This document shows, piece by piece, positions 1 through 5,627 of a DNA stretch of 5,966 nt. How positions within the stretch are numbered: position 1 is the stretch's first letter; each line of letters opens with the position of its first letter. Origin of the DNA: Flavobacteriaceae bacterium. Its GTDB lineage: Bacteria; Bacteroidota; Bacteroidia; Flavobacteriales; Flavobacteriaceae. The stretch lies in the NCBI GenBank assembly GCA_018674025.1, contig JABHBC010000015.1, positions 1 to 5,966 of the forward strand, in the 5' to 3' direction. Under the pieces are notes generated by a model. The model had not been told where the DNA came from and did no database searches. It saw only the letters and a list, made by a program, of their open reading frames with translations. Made by a program: the position numbers and the translations under genes.

Positions 1-265
1 CTTTATCAATATTAATTGAAAGTAAATTTTCTTTTAAATACATGAAATTTTTGTTAATTAATAAAAACCTATCATCGTTAATTATATTCTCCAATGCATC
101 TTGATCTTGATCAAATGCAATTAGCCTTCCTTTTTCTCCGAGTTTAGCTAAGATCTCCCTGCTATGACCTCCTCCTCCAAAGGTTACATCAACATAAATA
201 CCATTTTCAATAATATTCAAACCTGCTACAGACTCATTCAACAAAACAGGATTGTGGTACTTCAT
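1..265 (-). CDS. rsmH: RsmH (MraW), 16S rRNA C1402 N4-methyltransferase, N-terminal part
   Basis: This is the first 88 codons of a gene that leaves the window at the left edge, so it has no stop codon here. I translated it by hand from the ATG at 265-263. The protein opens MKYHNPVLLNESV, the typical RsmH N-terminus. Residues 26-35 read DVTFGGGGHS, the glycine-rich S-adenosylmethionine-binding loop. Residues 51-57 read FDQDQDA, the acidic end of the second strand that contacts the cofactor. The family methylates N4 of C1402 in the 16S rRNA P-site in the cytoplasm. The start lies 3 nt after the mraZ stop, which implies co-transcription and translational coupling. No Shine-Dalgarno sequence is visible, as usual in Bacteroidota. 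Nothing is odd in the visible part. By family precedent, ftsL and a division transpeptidase (ftsI) would follow outside the window. Confidence 0.96.
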   Translation of the reverse strand, partial: MKYHNPVLLNESVAGLNIIENGIYVDVTFGGGGHSREILAKLGEKGRLIAFDQDQDALENIINDDRFLLINKNFMYLKENLLSINIDK

Positions 266-268
266 AAC

Positions 269-721
269 TTAATCATCGTTACCCATTACATCTTCAGCTA
301 GTGCTGCAAAATCTATTGCTGAATCTTTTAAAACCTTTTCATAACTACTCTTGTCCCATATTTCAATAATATTTACAGATGAAGAAATAACTATATCTTT
401 AGAAATATCTGCAAAATCAATCAAATCCTTAGGTATTAAAAACCTACCTGAAGAATCTAACTCAACTAACCTTACACCAGCTGTAAACCTTCTTATGAAG
501 TCATTATTTTTCTTTTTAAACCTGTTTAATGAATTTACATTTTCAATCAGTTCATTCCACTCTGTGATTGGGTAGAGCTCCAAACAATTTTGAAACACAG
601 CACGCTTTAAAACAAAACCGTCTTGCAACACAGATGACAATTGCTTTTTTAAAGAAGACGGTAGCATAATCCTTCCCTTAACATCTGCCTTGCATTCATG
701 TGTTCCTATAAGTGGTTTCAT
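269..721 (-). CDS. mraZ: MraZ, transcriptional regulator of the dcw cluster
   Basis: This 150-residue protein has the two SpoVT-AbrB-like half-domains of MraZ. The first carries DVKGR at residues 13-17, followed by IMLP. The second carries DSSGR at 89-93, followed by FLIP. These paired D-x-x-G-R motifs and the length (family about 140-155) identify it securely. MraZ forms ring-shaped oligomers and binds short direct repeats upstream of its own gene, controlling the division and wall (dcw) operon. It is the first gene of a minus-strand operon with rsmH 3 nt downstream. The ATG at 721-719 fits the family N-terminus, and an AAGAAGAA stretch sits immediately before it. The three 10-bp repeats at 761-790 are its likely operator, so autoregulation is expected. 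The acidic C-terminal tail ends in NDD. Confidence 0.96.
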   Translation of the reverse strand: MKPLIGTHECKADVKGRIMLPSSLKKQLSSVLQDGFVLKRAVFQNCLELYPITEWNELIENVNSLNRFKKKNNDFIRRFTAGVRLVELDSSGRFLIPKDLIDFADISKDIVISSSVNIIEIWDKSSYEKVLKDSAIDFAALAEDVMGNDD

Positions 722-744
722 TTCTTCTTAATAATAGATACAAT

Positions 745-752
745 CAAATTTA
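745..752 (-). promoter_or_regulatory. Candidate Bacteroidota -7 promoter element for mraZ
   Basis: Read on the minus strand, this is TAAATTTG, a perfect match to the Bacteroidota primary-sigma -7 consensus TAnnTTTG. It would place transcription start around 740, giving a leader of about 20 nt before the mraZ ATG. A matching -33 TTG is only approximate. The nearest one, at 780-778, lies inside the second MraZ box with a 25-nt spacer, a little longer than usual. The identification rests on consensus match and position only. Confidence 0.5.
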
Positions 753-760
753 AGAAAAAA

Positions 761-790
761 GTTACCACATTTTACCACAATTTACCACAT
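761..790 (-). promoter_or_regulatory. MraZ operator: three direct 10-bp repeats
   Basis: On the minus strand the core TGTGGTAA occurs three times without mismatch, at 789-782, 779-772 and 769-762, so the period is exactly 10 bp, one helical turn. MraZ in other phyla recognises tandem G-rich boxes (TGGGN in Escherichia coli, a GTGG-containing core in mollicutes) with similar spacing upstream of mraZ. Position, number and period all match that role. The array starts 40 bp upstream of the mraZ start codon and covers about -20 to -50 of the candidate promoter, so bound MraZ should block RNA polymerase. MraZ binding is inferred, but the repeats themselves are plain in the sequence. Confidence 0.85.
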
Positions 791-1004
791 TGTTAATAAA
801 AATCTATTAAACGCATAAAATATCGATAAAAAACTTAATTTAATTTTTTAAAACTTTGATTTTCAGCTATTTATGTTGGGGAGGTAAATAATTAACAATA
901 TCAGTTTAAGGATTGTTAATAAACTTAAAAATTTGAATAAAAAATCATTTAAATATATCTTAAATAAAATATGTTTATTTTTGTATTATAAAATTATTTT
1001 TATA
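791..1004. other. Non-coding divergent spacer between the mraZ operator and the hydrolase gene
   Basis: This very AT-rich spacer separates the minus-strand dcw operon from the plus-strand hydrolase-engB pair, so it should hold the plus-strand promoter. Two one-mismatch -7-like strings exist on the plus strand (AAACTTTG at 851-858 and AAAATTTG at 928-935), but neither has a well-placed -33 TTG, so I assign no promoter. A G-rich patch (GGGGAGGT, 878-885) stands out but is not followed by a usable start codon. I see no RNA gene or riboswitch here. Confidence 0.5.
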
Positions 1005-1772
1005 ATGGAATTAACCCCCAAACAAGAAGACAAATTTAAATACATTGAAAAGGGAATTGGAACTCCAATAATTTTTCTACACGGACTTATGGGTGGACTA
1101 TCAAATTTTGAAAAATCCATAATATCTTTCAGTAAAAATAATTTTAAAGTTTTAGTTCCAGAACTGCCTTTGTATGATTTACCCTTACTAAGCACATCTG
1201 TAAAAGCTTTTGCTGAATATCTAAATGAATTTATTGAATTTAAAAAATTAGATAAGTTTATACTACTTGGAAACTCACTAGGTGGTCATGTAGGCCTTTA
1301 TTATACAAAATTATTCAAAAAAAGAGCTGCAGCTTTAGTCTTAACCGGTAGTTCAGGACTATATGAAAGCGCGATGGGAAGTGGATATACAAGAAGGGGT
1401 GATTATGACGTAATGAAAAAAAAGGTGGAAGAAGTTTTTTATGATCCAAAAGTTGCTACTAAAGAATTAGTTGATGAAGTTTTTGAGACTGTCAACAATA
1501 GACACAAGTTGGTTAAAACTCTTGCAATCGCTAAAAGCGCTATTAGACATAATATGGCAAAAGATTTACCAAAAATGTCCTTACCAGTATGCTTAATTTG
1601 GGGTGAGGATGACATTGTTACCCCTCCAAATGTTGCTGATGAATTCCATGAACTGCTTCCAAACTCAGATTTATTTTGGCTAAAAAAATGTGGTCATGCA
1701 GCTATGATGGAACATCCTGAAAGATTTAATGAAATTGTTATTCAATGGCTTTCAGATAAAAATATCGCTTAA
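1005..1772 (+). CDS. Alpha/beta hydrolase, predicted serine hydrolase
   Basis: This 255-residue protein has the alpha/beta-hydrolase fold. LHGLMGG at residues 25-31 forms the oxyanion-hole region. GNSLGG at 89-94 is the nucleophile elbow with Ser91. WGEDDIVTPP at 199-208 supplies the acid, probably Asp203. CGHAAMMEHP at 229-238 carries the catalytic His231. The triad is complete, but the substrate cannot be read from the sequence. There is no signal peptide, so it should be cytoplasmic. I chose the ATG at 1005. The frame also extends upstream to a TTG at 933, but the extra 24 residues are a Lys/Ile/Phe-rich stretch with no family resemblance, while MELTPKQ leads directly into the first strand. 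engB follows after 11 nt, suggesting an operon. A role in ribosome or envelope biology would be guesswork. Confidence 0.88.
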   Translation: MELTPKQEDKFKYIEKGIGTPIIFLHGLMGGLSNFEKSIISFSKNNFKVLVPELPLYDLPLLSTSVKAFAEYLNEFIEFKKLDKFILLGNSLGGHVGLYYTKLFKKRAAALVLTGSSGLYESAMGSGYTRRGDYDVMKKKVEEVFYDPKVATKELVDEVFETVNNRHKLVKTLAIAKSAIRHNMAKDLPKMSLPVCLIWGEDDIVTPPNVADEFHELLPNSDLFWLKKCGHAAMMEHPERFNEIVIQWLSDKNIA

Positions 1773-1783
1773 CATAAATAGTA

Positions 1784-2398
1784 ATGCAAATTAAATCAGC
1801 AAAATTTGTAATAAGTAATCAAAATGTTGCAAACTGTCCAAAGACTAATATTCCTGAATATGCATTTATAGGGCGAAGTAACGTAGGTAAGTCATCACTT
1901 ATAAATATGCTAACCAACCAAAAAAACTTAGCTAAAACATCATCTAAACCAGGTAAAACACAACTTATAAATCATTTTATTATAAATGATAACTGGAATT
2001 TAGTAGATCTTCCAGGCTATGGTTATGCTAAAGTTTCAAGATCTCAAAAAAATATTTTTCAAAAATTTATTACTAATTATTTTAAAGAAAGAAAACAGTT
2101 AGTTTCAGCATTTGTACTAATCGACATTAGACATAGCCCCTTACCAATAGATATCGATTTTATTAACTGGCTAGCCTATAATTCTATATCATTTTCAATA
2201 ATTTTCACTAAGTGTGATAAACTAAAACCAAATGTGATTAAATCAAATATTGAAAAATACAAACAAAGACTTAAGGAAGATTGGGAAGTTTTACCCAATT
2301 TCTTCACGACCTCTAGCTCTAAGTTTATAGGAAGAGAAGAGATTTTAGATTTTATTGATCAAATTAATCTGTCGCTTTTAAAAAAGCCTAGTCTTTAA
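1784..2398 (+). CDS. engB: EngB/YsxC (YihA), ribosome biogenesis GTP-binding protein
   Basis: This 204-residue single-domain TrmE-Era-EngA-EngB GTPase is the usual length for the family. The G motifs appear in order. G1 is GRSNVGKSS at residues 30-38, the EngB hallmark. The G2/switch I region is SKPGKTQ at 54-60. G3 is DLPGYGYA at 75-82. G4 is TKCDK at 142-146 and G5 is TSSS at 176-179. The family assists late assembly of the 50S ribosomal subunit and is essential in many bacteria. The G4 motif has Cys where Ala is commonest (TKADK), but the specificity residues K, D and K are kept, so activity is expected. It lies 11 nt after the hydrolase gene and is probably co-transcribed with it. Its last 11 bp overlap the 3' end of the convergent phosphatase gene, leaving no room for a separate terminator. 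Confidence 0.96.
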   Translation: MQIKSAKFVISNQNVANCPKTNIPEYAFIGRSNVGKSSLINMLTNQKNLAKTSSKPGKTQLINHFIINDNWNLVDLPGYGYAKVSRSQKNIFQKFITNYFKERKQLVSAFVLIDIRHSPLPIDIDFINWLAYNSISFSIIFTKCDKLKPNVIKSNIEKYKQRLKEDWEVLPNFFTTSSSKFIGREEILDFIDQINLSLLKKPSL

Positions 2399-4031
2399 TT
2401 ACAAAACTTAACACTTCTCCTGTAGAATCACTCATTTGTTTTAATCCAAGTAATTTAGCAATAGTAGGTGCTATATCTGTAATTTTTGTTTTAACATTAG
2501 ATTCACCTTGAACAATTTTTTTACCAAAGAAAATAAGCGGCACATGTGTGTCATATGTATATCCAGATCCGTGCGTAGTTCCTTTATTTCCGTAGCTTAT
2601 GACATTTTCCTTAAGTTTAAAAATAATATCACCTGATCTAAGAACATTATATCCATTTTGAATTAATAGATCATATCCACTATCGAAATTTCCATTAATT
2701 ATATCTTCAGATGTGTATACTTTATCAATATATTCCAGTTGATTAAGTGTGTTAATTATAGTTTTTTCAATACTATTAAAACTTATATTTAATGAATTTA
2801 TAATTTCATTATTAAGATAAACCTGACTATTCATAACTTTGCTAATCAATTGATTTGAACCATAAGATTTAAATAAAACATCCTTTAAAATGTTTTTAAC
2901 TGTACCTTGTTCAATATTTTGAGATTTAATACCAATTGAGTTCAAATATGCAGGAATTTTTGAAGCCCCATGATCAGCTGTTAAAAATAAAGTGTACTCA
3001 TTTTCTCCAACATAACTATCTAAAAAATACAATAACCTTTCAATTTCTAAATCAAGTCTTAAATAAGCATCTTGCGTTTCTTTAGCATCAACTCCAAAAT
3101 TATGACCAATGTAGTCAGTAGAAGAATAACTAATAGTTAAAACATCTGTGAATTGATCTTTACCTAATTTTTCATTAGAGATTGCTTTAATAGCAAAATC
3201 TGTTGTTAAATTATTACCAAATGGAGTTTCTTTTAACATATCATATCCATCATTCAAATGTTTAAGCTTATTTAAATCATAGGGAAAGGTAACTGAAGGG
3301 TCACCTTTAAATGATTTTTCAAAGTTATTATCATCTGACCTGCTCTCTTTGTATGAGTTAATATCATAAAGAGTATTCCATTCTCTAATATAAGTAGAAA
3401 CAATATCAGAATTATTAAAATTGTCTACCCACTCTGGAAGTTCTTCCATATAGTATTTACTTGACACCCACTCACCCTTGTCTTTTCCATAAAACCAATA
3501 TGCAGCATTAGCTTTTCTTCCACCCATTAAGATTGAACCTCTATCTTTAATCGCAATAGAAATTGTTTTTGAATTCATGTCATTTTCAATCCTATTTAAA
3601 TCTCCCAAGGTATTAACCAACAAATTATTGGGTGACATTTTTGCCGAATATGCGTTGCCTCCTAAATTTTCATAATTTAAATCTGTGGTACAATAAACAT
3701 CTTTTTGTGTTTTTTTATTAAACCAATTGTTTCCAACTATACCATGAGTCTTTGGGGTTGATCCAGTTGAAATAGACGAATGACCAGGACCTGTAACTGT
3801 TGGCACATAATTAAAATGATTGTTTTTTAAGTTAAACCCCTCACGTATCAACCTATTAAAGCCATTATTAGAGTAGCTTTCTTTATATTTATCTAAATTA
3901 TCAAACCTCATTTGATCAACAACAATTGATACAACTAGTTTAGGTTTATCTAAATCTAAGCCAGAGGCTTTGGGAGTTAAATTACAACTGCTAAAAATCG
4001 AAAACACTAAAGAAATTAATATTTTATTCAT
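2388..4031 (-). CDS. pafA: PafA-type alkaline phosphatase, exported, possible lipoprotein
   Basis: This 547-residue member of the alkaline phosphatase superfamily aligns with Elizabethkingia PafA almost residue for residue. Zinc ligands are Asp39 (VDQMR), Asp306 and His310 (STDYIGH), Asp353 and His354 (TADHG) and His487 (THGSGY). The nucleophile is Thr80 in PTVTGPGH. Asn101 (GNNWF) and Lys162/Arg164 (KDRG) complete the phosphate-binding set typical of phosphomonoesterases. The family releases phosphate from organic monoesters outside the cytoplasm. Many Bacteroidota PafA enzymes are known to be made or active regardless of phosphate supply. The N-terminus is a short hydrophobic signal ending FSSC at 13-16, a lipobox-like site with an atypical Phe at -3, so a lipoprotein is possible but not certain. 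The gene stands alone on the minus strand, converging on engB and diverging from mlaE, and no Pho box is evident upstream. The start fits the signal peptide. Confidence 0.93.
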   Translation of the reverse strand: MNKILISLVFSIFSSCNLTPKASGLDLDKPKLVVSIVVDQMRFDNLDKYKESYSNNGFNRLIREGFNLKNNHFNYVPTVTGPGHSSISTGSTPKTHGIVGNNWFNKKTQKDVYCTTDLNYENLGGNAYSAKMSPNNLLVNTLGDLNRIENDMNSKTISIAIKDRGSILMGGRKANAAYWFYGKDKGEWVSSKYYMEELPEWVDNFNNSDIVSTYIREWNTLYDINSYKESRSDDNNFEKSFKGDPSVTFPYDLNKLKHLNDGYDMLKETPFGNNLTTDFAIKAISNEKLGKDQFTDVLTISYSSTDYIGHNFGVDAKETQDAYLRLDLEIERLLYFLDSYVGENEYTLFLTADHGASKIPAYLNSIGIKSQNIEQGTVKNILKDVLFKSYGSNQLISKVMNSQVYLNNEIINSLNISFNSIEKTIINTLNQLEYIDKVYTSEDIINGNFDSGYDLLIQNGYNVLRSGDIIFKLKENVISYGNKGTTHGSGYTYDTHVPLIFFGKKIVQGESNVKTKITDIAPTIAKLLGLKQMSDSTGEVLSFVIKD

Positions 4032-4117
4032 TAAAATTGAGTTTTAAAATTTTTTTTAAAAATAACCATTTAATAAATATTAAAATTTAATTTAGTGTTA
4101 ATTATTCCAATATTTCA
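4032..4117. other. Divergent spacer between pafA and mlaE
   Basis: These 86 bp separate two divergent genes and contain only 9 G or C bases, about 10% GC. Promoters for both directions should lie here. On the plus strand, TAATTTAG at 4088-4095 matches the TAnnTTTG -7 element with one mismatch, but no TTG lies at a suitable distance. I found no -7 match for pafA. No operator repeat or Pho-box-like repeat is visible. Confidence 0.45.
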
Positions 4118-4855
4118 ATGCGTCATCTTCACAACATAGGATTATACTTTATAATGATTAATAAAATGTTCCATAAGCCAACAAAATGGAGCGTTATGAA
4201 ACAGTTAATTTTAAAAGATATTGAGGATCTTGTAATAAATTCATTAGGCATAATTGCTTTTGTTTCATTTTTTATAGGAGGTGTTATTACAATACAAACA
4301 GCACTAAATATGGAAAACCCTCTTTTACCAAATTATTTAGTCGGTTTTGCCACAAGGCAATCTATTGTTTTAGAATTCGCACCAACAATTATTTCTATAA
4401 TTATGGCAGGTAAAGTTGGATCATTTATAACCTCAAGTATAGGATCTATGAGAGTTACAGAACAGATTGATGCACTAGAAGTAATGGGAATAAACCCATT
4501 AAATTATCTAGTTTTTCCAAAAGCAGTAGCAATGCTGGTATACCCATTTATTATTTCAATATCTATGTTTGTAGGTGTTTTAGGCGGGTTAATTGCATGT
4601 ATTTTTGGAGGTTATAGTTCTGTTGATGATTTCATAGCTGGGGTACAAATGGATTTCATACCATTTCATATGGCCTATTCATTTATTAAAACATTTATAT
4701 TCGCTTTTATACTAGCCACTATCCCTTCATTTCATGGGTATTACATGAGAGGGGGAGCTCTTGAAGTTGGCAAAGCTAGTACTACATCATTTGTATGGAC
4801 GAGTGTTTCTATAATATTAATCAACTTTATATTAACTCAAATGTTACTGTCCTAA
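4118..4855 (+). CDS. mlaE: MlaE-family permease of an MCE/Mla phospholipid ABC transporter
   Basis: This 245-residue integral inner-membrane protein has the standard length for the MlaE/YrbE family. An amphipathic N-terminal helix (residues about 5-35) precedes hydrophobic segments at about 42-64, 83-106, 129-165, 187-206 and 223-244. Family hallmarks are E-F-A-P at 86-89, AGKVGS at 97-102, and the conserved stretch from GSMRVTEQ (109-116) to EVMG (121-124), the cytoplasmic coupling helix that docks on the ATPase. The family moves phospholipids between inner and outer membrane and maintains outer-membrane asymmetry together with an MCE (MlaD) protein. The ATG at 4118 gives the MRxxxNIGxY-type N-terminus usual in Bacteroidota homologues. 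The stop codon overlaps the start of mlaF (TAATG), so the two are translationally coupled. No mlaD, mlaB or mlaC gene lies in the window. Confidence 0.93.
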   Translation: MRHLHNIGLYFIMINKMFHKPTKWSVMKQLILKDIEDLVINSLGIIAFVSFFIGGVITIQTALNMENPLLPNYLVGFATRQSIVLEFAPTIISIIMAGKVGSFITSSIGSMRVTEQIDALEVMGINPLNYLVFPKAVAMLVYPFIISISMFVGVLGGLIACIFGGYSSVDDFIAGVQMDFIPFHMAYSFIKTFIFAFILATIPSFHGYYMRGGALEVGKASTTSFVWTSVSIILINFILTQMLLS

Positions 4856-5613
4856 TGTTAAAAATAAATCAACTATATAAATCTTTTAATAACATTGAGG
4901 TCCTTAAAGGAATTAATGCTGAATTTAACAGTGGTGAAACTAGTCTAATAATAGGGCAAAGTGGGTCAGGTAAAACTGTTCTACTAAAATGCTTATTAGA
5001 TCTTCATAGTTACGATGAAGGTGATATATTTTATGGCAATAAAAAACTAAATGAGCTTAGTGAAAATGAGAAAATGAAACTAAAATCAAAAATTGGTACA
5101 GTTTTTCAAGGAAGTGCACTATTCGACTCAATGAATATTGAAGAAAATGTTATGTTACCATTAAAAATGTTTACAAATTATAAAAATGATGAGATTGAAG
5201 ATAGAGCCAATTTTGTCTTAAAAAGAGTTAACTTGATTAATGTAAATAAAAAAATGCCTAGTGAAGCTTCTGGTGGTATGCAAAAAAGAGTTGCTATTGC
5301 CCGAGCAATAGTTAACAATCCAGAGTATTTATTTTGTGATGAACCCAACTCGGGTTTAGACCCAAAAACTGCTATAATAATTGATAACTTAATTAAAGAA
5401 ATTACTACAGAATACAATATTATCACGGTAATTAATTCTCATGACATGAATTCAGTGATGGAAATTGGTGATAAAATTATTTTTCTAAAAGATGGGCTAA
5501 AAGAATGGGAAGGAAGTAAAGAAAATATTTTCAAAACAGACAACAATGCTGTAACTGATTTCGTGTACTCATCTAACCTATACAGAAAAGTTAGAGAAAC
5601 ATTTAACAAATAA
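4855..5613 (+). CDS. mlaF: MlaF-family ATPase of an MCE/Mla phospholipid ABC transporter
   Basis: This 252-residue ABC ATPase has all expected motifs. Walker A is GQSGSGKT at residues 34-41. The Q-loop is VFQGSALFDS with Gln85. The signature is EASGGMQKR at 137-145, the ASGGM variant in place of LSGGM. Walker B is YLFCDEP at 158-164, the D-loop follows as SGLD at 166-169, and the H-loop His is His196 in NSHDMNS. The SALFDS string after the Q-loop and PNSGLDP after Walker B are characteristic of MlaF-type ATPases. It powers lipid transport with the MlaE permease on the cytoplasmic face of the inner membrane. I chose the ATG at 4855, which overlaps the mlaE stop by one base. The frame extends to an ATG at 4795, but those 20 extra residues lie inside mlaE and precede the normal family start (MLKINQLYKSF). 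The C-terminal tail ends in a basic helix. Confidence 0.94.
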   Translation: MLKINQLYKSFNNIEVLKGINAEFNSGETSLIIGQSGSGKTVLLKCLLDLHSYDEGDIFYGNKKLNELSENEKMKLKSKIGTVFQGSALFDSMNIEENVMLPLKMFTNYKNDEIEDRANFVLKRVNLINVNKKMPSEASGGMQKRVAIARAIVNNPEYLFCDEPNSGLDPKTAIIIDNLIKEITTEYNIITVINSHDMNSVMEIGDKIIFLKDGLKEWEGSKENIFKTDNNAVTDFVYSSNLYRKVRETFNK

Positions 5614-5627
5614 TAATAACATTATTA
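5611..5627. repeat. AT-only palindrome carrying tandem stop codons for two convergent genes
   Basis: TAATAAT (5611-5617) and ATTATTA (5621-5627) are perfect 7-bp inverted arms around the loop AAC. The left arm is the mlaF stop plus a second in-frame TAA. The right arm, read on the minus strand, is the stop of the convergent gene plus a second in-frame TAA. Having no G-C pairs, the hairpin would be weak, so I do not call it a terminator. A short poly-A/T stretch follows on the right only. Confidence 0.55.

Noticed and set aside
351..575. Plus-strand open frame of 74 codons antisense to mraZ
   Set aside because: It lies wholly inside mraZ, whose reading frame is clearly the real one, and shows no recognisable domain.
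873..887. Possible four-codon leader peptide (ATG TTG GGG AGG TAA) and a Shine-Dalgarno-like GGGGAGGT patch in the divergent spacer
   Set aside because: The phylum rarely uses Shine-Dalgarno sites, no ATG follows at a useful distance, and the gene start is over 100 bp away. Chance is the simplest explanation.
986..1195. Minus-strand open frame of 69 codons antisense to the hydrolase gene
   Set aside because: It is a shadow of a well-supported hydrolase gene, without any motif or promoter of its own.
2374..2387. GCTTTT-AA-AAAAGC inverted repeat near the convergent 3' ends of engB and pafA, considered as a bidirectional terminator
   Set aside because: The loop is only 2 nt, the stem has two G-C pairs, it lies inside the engB coding region, and no clear U-tract follows.
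5178..5426. Minus-strand open frame of 82 codons, hydrophobic, antisense to mlaF
   Set aside because: It covers the signature and Walker B region of mlaF. Its hydrophobicity follows from the complementary codons.
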